The notes below the pieces were generated by a model. The model ran no database searches. It saw nothing but the letters and a program-made list of their open reading frames with translations, and was not told the DNA's origin. Below, piece by piece: positions 15,295-25,223 of a stretch of DNA of 64,000 nt (the first letter of the stretch is position 1; each line of letters starts with the position of its first letter). Both the position numbers and the translations under genes were made by a program. The stretch comes from Chitinophaga eiseniae (GTDB taxonomy: Bacteria > Bacteroidota > Bacteroidia > Chitinophagales > Chitinophagaceae). Location: assembly GCF_012641265.1 (NCBI RefSeq), contig NZ_JABAHZ010000002.1, positions 1 through 64,000 on the forward strand, read 5' to 3'.

Positions 15295-18200
15295 TTATTC
15301 TGTCACCTTCACATTCAAACCTTCACTATGTGCCGTAAACTCCGGTGCATACATGCACTGTGCCTCACTGATGCCATTGGAATACCGGCCCTCATGTGTT
15401 ACAAATAAGGCGTATTCAAACACATATGTACCTTTGGGCAAATAGCTGAAGAAGAAATCAGTAGATGCATCTTTGGTACTTTCATAATAACTCATACCAT
15501 TCTGCCATTTGCTGGTACTGATTACATTGGTTGGCTCAAAACAAGCTGCCCGCATATCTTTCAGGTGAATGTATTCCATAGTCCTGTCAGCACGCAACAC
15601 AATACGTACTTTCACTTTATCTCCCACTTTCAGTTCGTTGCCATCTGCAATCCTGGTGAGTACCGGCCCTTTGTCGCTGTTCACTTCTTTGTACAGTTCT
15701 TTTTCCAGAACCAACGGTGTTTTAGCCGTGGTAATCTTATCCAGCTCTTCAAAATACTGCCAGTATACAGCTCCCCAGGAAGGTTGTCCTTTGCTGTCTT
15801 GTACGGTTACACTGATATGTCCCATATCAGGCTTTACGGCTTTTCCATCAATCTTTTCCCTGAAGTAACCAGTGCCGGCTTCGGTGGCCGCTGGCTGTAT
15901 GGTTTGCTTACCTAGTTGCAGCGTAACTTGTGGACTGGCAGCTAACCAGTTACTACCCTGCAGAAGCATGGCGTAGCAAGCATCGGCGGTAGCTTTAGTC
16001 GTAGACCAGTTATTGGTTTGCTTGTTTTTCAACAACCAGGTTTTCATATCGGCCACCGCTTTCTCATCTTTGCCAATCAGCTGAAATGCTTCTATCAGCA
16101 GTGCCTGTGTTTCAATAGGCGCCTGCTGCCAGCCATAACCAGCTACCACATCTTTCCAATACATACCCATTTCCGGGCTGGTTATCGCATTTTCTTTCAA
16201 CGATTTTAATATAGCCGCCGGCGTTACCTTATCTCCTTTCCTGAACTGCGTCAGAGCTATCATGCCTTGTGCATAGCGTTCCTGCTTTGTCCACGCCATT
16301 TTTTCCTGGGCATAAAAGAAGTCGAAAGACTTTTTCATTGCCGCTGGCACGGGCTTATCGAAGAAGCTGCGGGCATACAGGTAGTGGATTTGCAGGTAGT
16401 TGATCTGTAGTGTTTTCAGATCTGCTTTTCTTTTGATAAGCTCATAGTAATCTTTATCTAATAATTTATCCAGGTAGTCAATGGCTTTATTGGCCATATT
16501 CGTGGTTACTGGGTCTTTTACAGTCGCCAGTTGTTGCAGGTGACCAATACCCGCTACTATGTACTGTGTAATAAATCTATCTTCCCACATGCCGGTAAAC
16601 CAGGGGAAAGCGCCGCTGGGCAATTGTTTGGCAGCCAGTTTATCGAGAGAAGATTTACTTTCCTGTTTCATGCGTTGCAGATCAAACAACAAGGCGATAT
16701 TTTTCTTCTGTTGCGCCTCGTTCTTTGCTTCCAGCACCCAGGGCGTTTGTTGCAGCAATACTGCTTTCAGTTCTTCATTCTTCTGCAGGTTGCTCTGCAA
16801 TGCTGCGGTGTCGGTAGTTTTCCACTTTTCAAACACCGCCTTTAAACCTGGCGTAGCACCGGTAATGTATGTGGCAAGGGCATTGGCGTAATAGCGGTTA
16901 AACACCTGTTCCGCACATTCATATGGAAACTCCATCAGGTAGGGCAATGCTTGTACGGCATACCAGGCGGGATTGCTGGTATATTCTACTGTAACTGCAT
17001 GCTGTACCAGTGTTTGGGAAGCATCGCTATGCAACAGTTTCTCAAAAGTAAAATCATGTTTTCCATCTCCTCTTACCGGTAAAGGCATTGCCTCTGTTAC
17101 CAGCATCCGGTTGGTGAGCACCGGCAGGGCATTTTCTTCTCCATCGCTGAAATTGCCTGCCTGCGCGGTTACACGATATACCAGCGCACTTTGGAAACCA
17201 TGAGGAATTTGCAATGGAAAACTTACCACAGTGCTTTGTCCCGGCTTAGCCGTGAAATGTTGCACAGGGAAGATGTTCTGGAACCATCCATCAACCGGCT
17301 GCATAGTAGTTGCATCCAACAATTCCAGGTGGGCCTGGCCTATCTGGAGGGTATCGGACAGGTTGCTCACTTTAGCGGTGAAGGTTATTTTATCCCCTTC
17401 GCGCACGAAGCGGGGCGCATTAGGCTGCACCATCAGCATTTTCTGCGTAACGATGCTGGCGCTTGTCATGCCGAATGCCAGTTCTTTGGTATGTGCCAGC
17501 GCCTGGAAGTTCCATTTGGTAAGGGCTTCCGGCACGGTGAACTCGAAAGAAATATTCCCGTCTTTGTCGGTGTGAAGATCCGGGAAGAAAAAGGCAGTTT
17601 CCTGGAAGTTTTTGCGAATGGAGGATGCAGGGGTTTCTGCTGGTGGAGCGCCGGCTGTATCCAGCATTTTCTTAGTACCATAGCCCACTTCTACTACCTC
17701 ATTCAATTGGCGATCCATGGCAGGAGCGGCGGCAGGCGCTGGTGCCATCATTTTGGCATTTTCCATCATCACTCCCTGAGTATTTCTGGGTGCTATCGCC
17801 TTTCTGCGTATACCTCCAATCCCACCTGCCCATCCACCTCCGTCTGCCATGTTCCAATCAAACAGGTTCAACTCATCATATTCTTTTGACTCGGATGGAT
17901 AGGATTTATCCGGACGGATATACAGCCCGGTAGATACCTCCATTTTAAAGTTTTCGCTGCCGTTGAAAGCCGAAGGTCTGGAAGCATAGGGATAAATACC
18001 TGGTATGGACCAGGCGCTATGGGCAAAGGCATCCAGCGATGCATCGTACATAGCGGCCAGCATTTCTGCAGCTACTTTCTCCCCTTTATTGCCGGAAATT
18101 TGGGCCGTCCATTTTTCTTTTTCGCCAGGCAACAGCTTATCGCGGTGCGTGCCCAATTTCACCTGCAGGTCCTTATTGCTCCAGGGCACGGCTATACCTG

Positions 18201-21200
18201 CTTCTGTAGTGAATATGCGGTTATCTTTTACAAAAACATAGTTGATTTGTTTGCCGCCTCTTTCTTTTTCGGTAATAGGATATTCCAGTTTTTTCATTCC
18301 GGCAAGATCCAGGCTAGTATGCACATCGCCATCCTCCACGGTTTGAGTGGATTGTAATATATTCAGGGGACCTGCACTCGTACCGAATAAGATGCTGGCG
18401 GTATTGCCCGGTTCTACAGTGGCTTCTGGCTGATATGTCCACAGGTAGGCAGGCGCCGGCAATACTTTGGTATTGGGGTCTACCAGCTCAAAAGTGGTTT
18501 TCTGCATTACCGTGTCATTATTTTTATCCAGGGTACTTACTTCCAGCTCGTAGAAACCAGGTTTCAACTTTTGGGTATTGAGCGCTAGATGACCATCTGG
18601 ATTGCTTTTGATGGTTTCCTGCACAACGGGCGACAAGCGAGGCCAGGCAGCTGTTTCATCTTCATTTTTATAAATGTCTACCGGAAAAGCATTGATATAG
18701 TCCGCTTCGTCCATTACAAACTGGTCTGGTTTTTCCCAATAGCGGGGGCGTATCAGGCGCTTGTTGGGCGTAAGTGGTTTCAGTTGTACCTGCAGTGTAG
18801 CCGGCTCATAGCCACCATTCAGGTTTTTGGTGATAATCCTGATATCGGCCAGTTCTTTTTGCTGCATGCGCTCTGCGGTACGCAGCTCTATTTCCACGGA
18901 TTGATAGCCTACACTCACAGATTGACCGGCACTGCGGGTTTCACCATTCAGATCTGTTACGTCTGCATGCACGTAGTAACTAAAAATAGGCTTGTTGGCC
19001 GGATCTACTGTTTTATCACTCAGCGCCGGGAATTTTACGGTAAATGCGCCATTGGCATCCGTAGTGGTTTCACCGTGTGCAATTTCACGGGAAGCATAAA
19101 AAGGAATAGGTTTCCAGTAAAACATCCATAGGTAGGGATAACGCACCTGGCGTTCTACCCGGTATTTTACTTTTGCCCCGTCGATGTTGTTTCCCGCGTA
19201 GGCGAGCGCTTTAGCAGTGGCAGTAACGGTGTCGCCTAAACGATAGCTTTCTTTCACGGAATCAAATGCTACATAAAACTTGGGCCGTTTATATTCTTCC
19301 ACGCGAATAGCCAGGTTTCCTTTTCCCTTGGCCTCTTTCAGGTAGAAAATACCGTTCATCCGTCCTTCGGGCAAAACAAACTTCCCGGAGTAAGTACCAT
19401 ATTCGTTGGTGGTCAATTTCAGGGAGTCTACTTTGGTGCCGTTGGCATCATATAAATAGATACTGGACTGATAGCCGGTTTGAAGCTGGCTTTGTACCTC
19501 TTTTGCATGTTGCTTTATAACAATTCCTTTAAAGTAAACGGTTTGACCCGGGCGATAGATCCCCCGGTCGGCAAAGAGGTAATGATAGATGCCATCTGTA
19601 TTGTTGTCGTAAGTATTATTATAGAAATACTTGTACTCATCTATATACAGCTCATCTGCACCATTTTTCCAGTGAGTGCGGATCTGTTGACCGTTGTTGG
19701 AATATTTGATTTTTACATTACCATTTTTATCGGTCACCAGGCTTTGCAGTAGCGTCCAGTTGTCCTGGTCATCGCGGTAGTTTCCTTTGTATACATCTAC
19801 TGTTACTCCTGGCAAAGCCTTACCACTAGTGCGGTCCAGCGCGTAGTATTCGCTGTTGCCGCTGATATAGCTAATGTTTGATACCCAGGTCAACTGCATG
19901 GCCATGGGGTTATTGTTCAGCGCAAATGCAGGATCTACGCTGGACAGCAGCATATAATGTCCTGCCGGTAGTGCATCGATTTTAATCTCCGCTTTATGTA
20001 AGAGATAGTCGTTGGGGTTGGGCAGGGCTTGTTCCCATGATTTCAGCGCAGGCCGGGCCAGCGCCAGTTTCCAGTAAGCATTTTCATCGTTCCGGTAATT
20101 CTGCTGTGCTTTGCGTAGCTGTTTAAGGAATGCTTCATCCACCTTTACCATGCGGAGGTAGATTTTATCGATGTTCTTGTATTTAACCAGGGTCCTAAAG
20201 GGCAATGCTGGTACGTTGACCGCTTCCGTGGTCAGTTCCAGTGATTTTTCGTTCACCTGGTCCAGCATCTGGGCGCAAGCTACGCCACCGGCTGATTGAG
20301 GAGCCAGTTGCACGGCTTTCTCACAAATTTCCTTCGCTTTTTTGATGGCGGCTGCATTGGGTGCCTCTTCCTGTAGTCCTTCCTGCAGGTAATGAGCGGC
20401 CTGTAATTGCAGGATGGCTGTTACTTCCGGCTGGCCGGTATAGGCCTGGGCCATTTGGTCCAGCGCCTGCAGGTAAAGCCCGTCCTTGTTATCTATCACG
20501 GCTACCTGGCTCATATAGGTAATTCTTTCTGCGTCGATATCCAGCAGGGCGGCTTTATCTCCGGCATGCAGGCGGACGAGCTCCTGCAGGATCAACAGGG
20601 CATGATATTGCAAAGAGGCAGTATCCGTAGTAGTAAAGCGATGCGCGGCAAAAGTAGCTGCCGGGGCGAATGTTGCGGCATCCGTCAGCTCAAACTGGTT
20701 AACCGGGTTGGTGATAGCCGACTCGCCGGATTTAAAATACGCCAGGGCGCGATAGGCCAGCAAATCGTATAGCGTAGGCCGTAATGCGCGGGTATTGCCG
20801 GGTATGATAATGGGATCAAACTCACGGAGTGCAGTCTTTTCCAATAGCGATTTATCAGACAAAGAGGCCTCGTAAGCGGCGGTAATTTCCCGGTGTAGTT
20901 TTTCCATACCCCAGGTGGTGATATCTGTACCTTCATCGCCGGCGATAGCGGTGCGATTGTACAGCTGGTAGCGATGATACTCAAAATACCGGAGCAACAT
21001 TTCTGCCTTGATACTTTGCAGGATCGCTTTCTGAGCGCCGGAGGTGGCAGCTATCTGCTTATCGATGCGCTGCATGTTTTCCAGGGTGCTGCTGTCTTTG
21101 ATCTGGGCATTGTATTTCATTTGGTAGATCAGTGCTTTGATCTCCTGTACCGTTGCTTTGTCTTTTACAGCATGGGCATAAATATCGTTTGCTACTTCGA

Positions 21201-21330
21201 GTGCCGATTTAGGTAATCCCTTTTCTTCGAGGGTGGCGACTTTCTTCCAGGAGTTATCATAATTAAACTGGGCCATTATCTGAATGCTGCTAAAGATTAA
21301 AACAATGAATATTCCGATGAATAAACGCAT
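15295..21330 (-). CDS. Alpha-2-macroglobulin-like protein with CxEQ thioester motif
   Basis: 2011 residues from the ATG at 21330, which opens a signal peptide (MRLFIGIFIVLIFSSIQIMA). The upstream in-frame ATG at 21444 lies within the sucD terminator and is rejected. A helical N-terminal region (about 25-370) is followed by MG2-type beta domains (DRGIYRPGQTVYFKG, about 590). A flexible middle part follows, then the family core ETAFFFPDLHTDKDG and a thioester domain with ECAEQVFNRYY (Cys about 1472, within CAEQ). Bacterial relatives are periplasmic or outer-surface protease traps. Unusual is the string NEVVEVGYGTKK (about 1206-1220), a close match to the SusC/TonB plug motif, sitting in the variable middle region. 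It lies alone between terminators, without the penicillin-binding protein partner seen in many bacteria. Confidence 0.92.
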   Translation of the reverse strand: MRLFIGIFIVLIFSSIQIMAQFNYDNSWKKVATLEEKGLPKSALEVANDIYAHAVKDKATVQEIKALIYQMKYNAQIKDSSTLENMQRIDKQIAATSGAQKAILQSIKAEMLLRYFEYHRYQLYNRTAIAGDEGTDITTWGMEKLHREITAAYEASLSDKSLLEKTALREFDPIIIPGNTRALRPTLYDLLAYRALAYFKSGESAITNPVNQFELTDAATFAPAATFAAHRFTTTDTASLQYHALLILQELVRLHAGDKAALLDIDAERITYMSQVAVIDNKDGLYLQALDQMAQAYTGQPEVTAILQLQAAHYLQEGLQEEAPNAAAIKKAKEICEKAVQLAPQSAGGVACAQMLDQVNEKSLELTTEAVNVPALPFRTLVKYKNIDKIYLRMVKVDEAFLKQLRKAQQNYRNDENAYWKLALARPALKSWEQALPNPNDYLLHKAEIKIDALPAGHYMLLSSVDPAFALNNNPMAMQLTWVSNISYISGNSEYYALDRTSGKALPGVTVDVYKGNYRDDQDNWTLLQSLVTDKNGNVKIKYSNNGQQIRTHWKNGADELYIDEYKYFYNNTYDNNTDGIYHYLFADRGIYRPGQTVYFKGIVIKQHAKEVQSQLQTGYQSSIYLYDANGTKVDSLKLTTNEYGTYSGKFVLPEGRMNGIFYLKEAKGKGNLAIRVEEYKRPKFYVAFDSVKESYRLGDTVTATAKALAYAGNNIDGAKVKYRVERQVRYPYLWMFYWKPIPFYASREIAHGETTTDANGAFTVKFPALSDKTVDPANKPIFSYYVHADVTDLNGETRSAGQSVSVGYQSVEIELRTAERMQQKELADIRIITKNLNGGYEPATLQVQLKPLTPNKRLIRPRYWEKPDQFVMDEADYINAFPVDIYKNEDETAAWPRLSPVVQETIKSNPDGHLALNTQKLKPGFYELEVSTLDKNNDTVMQKTTFELVDPNTKVLPAPAYLWTYQPEATVEPGNTASILFGTSAGPLNILQSTQTVEDGDVHTSLDLAGMKKLEYPITEKERGGKQINYVFVKDNRIFTTEAGIAVPWSNKDLQVKLGTHRDKLLPGEKEKWTAQISGNKGEKVAAEMLAAMYDASLDAFAHSAWSIPGIYPYASRPSAFNGSENFKMEVSTGLYIRPDKSYPSESKEYDELNLFDWNMADGGGWAGGIGGIRRKAIAPRNTQGVMMENAKMMAPAPAAAPAMDRQLNEVVEVGYGTKKMLDTAGAPPAETPASSIRKNFQETAFFFPDLHTDKDGNISFEFTVPEALTKWNFQALAHTKELAFGMTSASIVTQKMLMVQPNAPRFVREGDKITFTAKVSNLSDTLQIGQAHLELLDATTMQPVDGWFQNIFPVQHFTAKPGQSTVVSFPLQIPHGFQSALVYRVTAQAGNFSDGEENALPVLTNRMLVTEAMPLPVRGDGKHDFTFEKLLHSDASQTLVQHAVTVEYTSNPAWYAVQALPYLMEFPYECAEQVFNRYYANALATYITGATPGLKAVFEKWKTTDTAALQSNLQKNEELKAVLLQQTPWVLEAKNEAQQKKNIALLFDLQRMKQESKSSLDKLAAKQLPSGAFPWFTGMWEDRFITQYIVAGIGHLQQLATVKDPVTTNMANKAIDYLDKLLDKDYYELIKRKADLKTLQINYLQIHYLYARSFFDKPVPAAMKKSFDFFYAQEKMAWTKQERYAQGMIALTQFRKGDKVTPAAILKSLKENAITSPEMGMYWKDVVAGYGWQQAPIETQALLIEAFQLIGKDEKAVADMKTWLLKNKQTNNWSTTKATADACYAMLLQGSNWLAASPQVTLQLGKQTIQPAATEAGTGYFREKIDGKAVKPDMGHISVTVQDSKGQPSWGAVYWQYFEELDKITTAKTPLVLEKELYKEVNSDKGPVLTRIADGNELKVGDKVKVRIVLRADRTMEYIHLKDMRAACFEPTNVISTSKWQNGMSYYESTKDASTDFFFSYLPKGTYVFEYALFVTHEGRYSNGISEAQCMYAPEFTAHSEGLNVKVTE

Positions 21331-21403
21331 AAAACCGTTATTTACATGAAGTAAGATACTTTTTAAAGAGATGCGGGTTTCTGTAAGGTTTCCATAAATG
21401 GGG

Positions 21404-21455
21404 GATAAAAAAAGGTGAAAAGTGATGGGATGATACCGCCTCACTTTTCACCTTT
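21404..21455 (-). terminator. Intrinsic terminator of sucD
   Basis: AAAGGTGAAAAGTGA (21411-21425) pairs perfectly with TCACTTTTCACCTTT (21441-21455). On the minus strand a run of T follows the stem. Confidence 0.88.
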
Positions 21456-21476
21456 ATATATTTTACCGGCAGATAA

Positions 21477-22364
21477 TTATGCCAGGGCTGCTTTCTTGCT
21501 CAGTACTTCTGCCATGGTTTTACCGATGTTGGCAGGGCTTTCTACTACGTGTACACCGCATTCCGCCATGATCTTCATTTTAGCGGCAGCAGTATCGTCT
21601 GCACCACCGATGATAGCACCGGCGTGGCCCATACGGCGTCCCGGAGGCGCGGTTTGACCAGCGATGAAACCTACAACCGGCTTAGTACCAAATTCTTTGA
21701 TCCATTTAGCGGCATCCGCTTCCATGCTACCACCAATTTCACCGATCATGATGATACCTTCTGTTTCAGGATCGTTCATCAGCAGTTCTACTGCATCTTT
21801 GGTAGGTGTACCGATGATAGGGTCGCCACCAATACCGATAGCGGTGGAAACGCCTAAACCAGCTTTTACTACCTGGTCAGCTGCTTCGTAAGTGAGGGTA
21901 CCGGATTTGGAAACGATACCGATTTTACCTTTTTTGAAGATAAAGCCAGGCATGATACCTACTTTAGCTTCTTCTGCGGTGATAACACCAGGGCAGTTAG
22001 GCCCGATGAGGCGGGTAGTTGTACCCTGCAGGAAATTCTTCGCTTTGATCATATCCTGAACAGGAATACCTTCAGTGATACATACCACCAGGGCAATACC
22101 TGCTTCGGTAGCTTCCATGATTGCATCTGCTGCGAAAGCCGGCGGTACAAAAATGATGGAAACATTTGCACCTGTTGCTTTTACTGCATCCGCTACTGTG
22201 TTGAATACCGGGCGCTCCAGGTGCGTAGTACCACCTTTACCAGGTGTAACACCGCCCACTACCTGGGTACCATATTCAATCATCTGCGTAGCATGGAATG
22301 TACCTTCAGTACCGGTAAATCCCTGAACAATCACTTTACTATCCTTATTAACTAAAACACTCAT
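21477..22364 (-). CDS. sucD: Succinate--CoA ligase, alpha subunit
   Basis: 295 residues, the usual length. The CoA-binding Rossmann domain opens [21 protein letters not shown], and [22 protein letters not shown] and the active-site stretch [13 protein letters not shown] follow. The His in GHAGA is the one that is phosphorylated during catalysis. With the beta subunit SucC it interconverts succinyl-CoA and succinate with formation of ATP or GTP in the citric acid cycle. sucC is not adjacent here, which is common in Bacteroidota. A promoter-like TATTTTTG lies upstream and a perfect terminator follows, so it appears monocistronic. Confidence 0.97.
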   Translation of the reverse strand: MSVLVNKDSKVIVQGFTGTEGTFHATQMIEYGTQVVGGVTPGKGGTTHLERPVFNTVADAVKATGANVSIIFVPPAFAADAIMEATEAGIALVVCITEGIPVQDMIKAKNFLQGTTTRLIGPNCPGVITAEEAKVGIMPGFIFKKGKIGIVSKSGTLTYEAADQVVKAGLGVSTAIGIGGDPIIGTPTKDAVELLMNDPETEGIIMIGEIGGSMEADAAKWIKEFGTKPVVGFIAGQTAPPGRRMGHAGAIIGGADDTAAAKMKIMAECGVHVVESPANIGKTMAEVLSKKAALA

Positions 22365-22413
22365 CGCGCTTGTTTTATTGGTTTAATATTATATATCTGA
22401 TTCTTCTGGACGG

Positions 22414-22444
22414 CAAAAATAAGCCGATTTCCATAATTCTGCAA
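22414..22444 (-). promoter_or_regulatory. Putative sucD promoter
   Basis: The minus strand shows TATTTTTG at 22421-22414, an exact TAnnTTTG match. A TTG at 22444-22442 lies 20 bases upstream of it. The leader to the ATG would be about 45 bases. Confidence 0.5.
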
Positions 22445-22543
22445 TTTATCGCCTTTAAGATAAAGCTACCAATCGCCCGGGGAAATAATTTGACGGCTGT
22501 TTACAAGTATATATATTTATATTAATGTATAATATACTGTTTT

Positions 22544-23359
22544 CTATTTTCCGCCCTGCTCCTTTTTCAGCTGATCCCGCCACTTTCCATCCTTAAACAT
22601 TTCCAGCTGCCGCATTTCTTTGGCCTCCCGGAGGAACTCAGACGCGAAAATAAAGTCGTTTAATTTCTGATCCTTGCTGAATACGATGTCTTTGTTGCTT
22701 CCCTCCCATTGTTTCTGTCCCTGGTACATATATACAATGTGGTCGCCACTTTCCATTACCGTATTCATATCATGGGTATTGATCACCGTAGTGATATTAT
22801 ATTCTTTGGTAAGCTCGGTGATCAATTTATCGATGAGCAGGGAAGTTTGCGGATCCAGGCCGGAGTTGGGCTCATCGCAGAAAAGATACTTTGGATTCAG
22901 CACAATGGCACGGGCAATACCTACCCTTTTCTTCATACCACCGCTGATTTCAGCAGGATATTTTTTAGCGGCTTCCTTAAGCTGCACCCTTTCCAGGCAC
23001 TCGGCTACACGGGTTTTCTTCTCTTTCAACGTACCAGTACCAAACATTTCCAGGGGAAACATCACATTTTGCTCCACCGTCATACTATCAAACAACGCAG
23101 ATCCCTGGAACAACATGCCTATTTCCTGGCGAATGCCTTTTTTTTCTTTATCATCCATACTGGTAAAGTCCTGGTTATCATACAGTACCTTCCCACTGTC
23201 TACGCCCATCAATCCCACAATGCATTTCATCATTACGGTTTTGCCACTCCCACTGGTGCCGATGATCAGATTAACTTTACCGGGCTCCATTGTTGTAGAC
23301 ACGCCTTTCAATATTTCCTTATCCCCGAAGCTCTTTCTTATGTCTTTCAGTTCAATCAT
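22544..23359 (-). CDS. ABC transporter ATP-binding protein, MlaF-like
   Basis: 271 residues from the ATG at 23359 (MIELKDIRKSFGDKEILKG), two bases after the stop of the permease gene; the earlier in-frame start at 23413 would overlap that gene. Walker A is IIGTSGSGKTVMMK, the signature is EISGGMKKRVGIARAI, Walker B is YLFCDEPNSGLDP and the switch His is in VINTHDMN. The best family match is MlaF/Ttg2A, the ATPase of the inner-membrane complex that moves phospholipids between inner and outer membranes. No MCE-domain substrate-binding gene (MlaD) follows within this window; the next gene downstream is sucD. Confidence 0.9.
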   Translation of the reverse strand: MIELKDIRKSFGDKEILKGVSTTMEPGKVNLIIGTSGSGKTVMMKCIVGLMGVDSGKVLYDNQDFTSMDDKEKKGIRQEIGMLFQGSALFDSMTVEQNVMFPLEMFGTGTLKEKKTRVAECLERVQLKEAAKKYPAEISGGMKKRVGIARAIVLNPKYLFCDEPNSGLDPQTSLLIDKLITELTKEYNITTVINTHDMNTVMESGDHIVYMYQGQKQWEGSNKDIVFSKDQKLNDFIFASEFLREAKEMRQLEMFKDGKWRDQLKKEQGGK

Positions 23360-23361
23360 GA

Positions 23362-24105
23362 TTACAGTAATATAGCCGTTAATGCGTAGTCCATGAATAA
23401 TACCAATACACAACTTACCACTACGGCAGTGGTGCTGGCTTTACCGATTTCCAATGCGCCGCCGGTAACATTATAGCCGTAGTAGGCAGATACACTGGCA
23501 ATGATAAATCCGAAAGTGTAGGATTTGGCCATCGCAAAAAATACGTTGTATGCTTTAAACTCCTGTCGTAATCCCTGCATAAATTCCTGGCCTGAAAGCA
23601 CTCCGGATAGTTCCCCGGCTTCCTTGCCGCCCCAGATACCCAGGAAACCCGCAATGGCTACCAGGACCGGTATCATCAGTACAGCGGCCAGGATTTTAGG
23701 GGCTATCAGGTATCCTTTGGTATTGATTCCCATAATTTCCAGGGCATCAATTTGCTCGGATATCCGCATATTACCCAGTTCCGATGCTATTTTTGAACCT
23801 ACCACACCGGCCAGTACAATACTGGTCAAGGTAGGAGCAAACTCCAGGATAATGGTATCACGTACCACCTGTGCAATGGTACTCCTGGGTATGATAGGAC
23901 TTACAAGCTGGTAGGCTGTTTGCAGCGTCGTTACGCCACCCATGAACAGGGAAATAATAAAGACTATCCCAAACGACCCTACGCCGATATCCACGCATTG
24001 CTGCATAAATTGTTTCCAGTACATCTTCATGTTTTCCGGGCGGGAAAACATGCCCTTTAACATTAGCAGGAAATTTCCGAAATGATAGAAGAATTTGAAC
24101 TCCAT
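23362..24105 (-). CDS. ABC transporter permease, MlaE-like
   Basis: 247 residues with about five membrane helices. It starts with an amphipathic stretch (MEFKFFYHFGNFLLMLKGMF). The MlaE family core is clear: GVVGSKIASELGNMRISEQ, then IDALEIMGINTKGYLIAPK. With the ATPase immediately downstream it should form the core of a lipid or MCE-type transporter in the inner membrane. The minus strand has TATCTTTG at 24120-24113, only 8 bases before the start; this may be a promoter with almost no leader or chance. The unknown gene 24168-25199 ends upstream of it on the same strand with a 62-base gap. Confidence 0.9.
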   Translation of the reverse strand: MEFKFFYHFGNFLLMLKGMFSRPENMKMYWKQFMQQCVDIGVGSFGIVFIISLFMGGVTTLQTAYQLVSPIIPRSTIAQVVRDTIILEFAPTLTSIVLAGVVGSKIASELGNMRISEQIDALEIMGINTKGYLIAPKILAAVLMIPVLVAIAGFLGIWGGKEAGELSGVLSGQEFMQGLRQEFKAYNVFFAMAKSYTFGFIIASVSAYYGYNVTGGALEIGKASTTAVVVSCVLVLFMDYALTAILL

Positions 24106-24167
24106 AACTGATCAAAGATAGGAAGGATTTTTTCAAACCTGTCTTAATTTAAGATTTAATACCGGGC

Positions 24168-25199
24168 TTACCGCAAGCTGCTCACCAGCAATCGCTTTAA
24201 GCTACGTTCTATAATTTCGCCCATGGTTTTGCAACGCGAGAAAACGGCATCATGATAATATTCGGCTAACTCATTTCCTAACTGCTGTATTTTTTCCGGG
24301 AAAGATACCCGGTCGGTCATGATCACATCCCGCAGGTCCTTGATCCGATGGCGATGCGCTTTGATACGACGGGCAATTACGGCGCGCTCCTCCTGTTGAT
24401 ACTGCTTCACCACTTCCGCATTCAGGTGCTTAATTGCCAGATCTACAAACACCCTGTTTTCTTTAAAATACTGCGGCATGTAGAGCGTACGCCGGCCTTC
24501 ATAGAACTGCTGGTCAAAGTCGATGGCCCGTATCCTGAACTGCACGTCATCAAAATCGGGGGTAATGTCGAACACGAAGTTATATGAACGCATATCACCC
24601 AATAATCGTACAAAACAGCGTTCATTGAATTTCACAAACTCTTTGGCTATACGTTTCGGGTTAAACTCAGGCCTGTTCAGGTAATGCAAAATAAACTGAT
24701 CACCAGGTACACCCGCAATATGTTCTTCCACCAGGGTATTACCATCTATCAGAAAGTTCATCCAGTAGGGAGATAAGATATGCTCCAGTTCCAGGCCATA
24801 AATACGGGAAGCATCGGCTATCTTAATATAAAAATAGTCGTATACTTCATTATAGTTATTGACGATTTTAATCCGGAAAGGATGAGAATTTCCGAAAGTG
24901 CAGTAGTCGATCCGTTCTATATGCAGGTGCTCCTCTGCGGTTTGATCCCCGCCCGCCTTCAAAATGGAATATATCCGCTTTAGCCCTGCATGAATGGATC
25001 CAACCATGCTTTGGGGATAGAAAACGGTTTCCCAAAGCGTGTCTTTACCCTCCTTATCATACACGGAAATAGATTGATCATAATACCGTAGTTCCTCGTA
25101 GGATATAGGCAATTTCAACTCCCGCTCATACAATTTGAGGTAATTGCGAAAGGCTGAATTAATCGGGAAAAATATTTTCTTACGGGAAATAGTTTGCAT
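24168..25199 (-). CDS. Conserved protein of unknown function with kinase-like motifs
   Basis: 343 residues, no signal peptide and no membrane helix. I do not recognise a named family. Ordered motifs recall the protein-kinase/aminoglycoside-phosphotransferase fold: a Lys in DYFYIKIAD (126), a Glu in LELEH (137 or 139), and a hinge-like segment TLVEEHIAGVPGD (156-167). A catalytic-loop-like GDMRSYNFVF (201-210, D202 and N207) and a metal-binding-like IRAIDFDQ (223-230) follow. The C-terminal third is charged and helical (about 250-343). This is inference from motif order and spacing, and the His usual in HGD is Leu here. It is followed 62 bases later by the MlaE-like permease gene and may share its transcript. 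Confidence 0.7.
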   Translation of the reverse strand: MQTISRKKIFFPINSAFRNYLKLYERELKLPISYEELRYYDQSISVYDKEGKDTLWETVFYPQSMVGSIHAGLKRIYSILKAGGDQTAEEHLHIERIDYCTFGNSHPFRIKIVNNYNEVYDYFYIKIADASRIYGLELEHILSPYWMNFLIDGNTLVEEHIAGVPGDQFILHYLNRPEFNPKRIAKEFVKFNERCFVRLLGDMRSYNFVFDITPDFDDVQFRIRAIDFDQQFYEGRRTLYMPQYFKENRVFVDLAIKHLNAEVVKQYQQEERAVIARRIKAHRHRIKDLRDVIMTDRVSFPEKIQQLGNELAEYYHDAVFSRCKTMGEIIERSLKRLLVSSLR

Positions 25200-25223
25200 G
25201 TTTAAATATAGGAAAAAGCGGAA

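Noticed and set aside
21331..21444. N-terminal extension of the macroglobulin from the ATG at 21444
   Set aside because: It overlaps the perfect sucD terminator and precedes a clear signal peptide at 21330.
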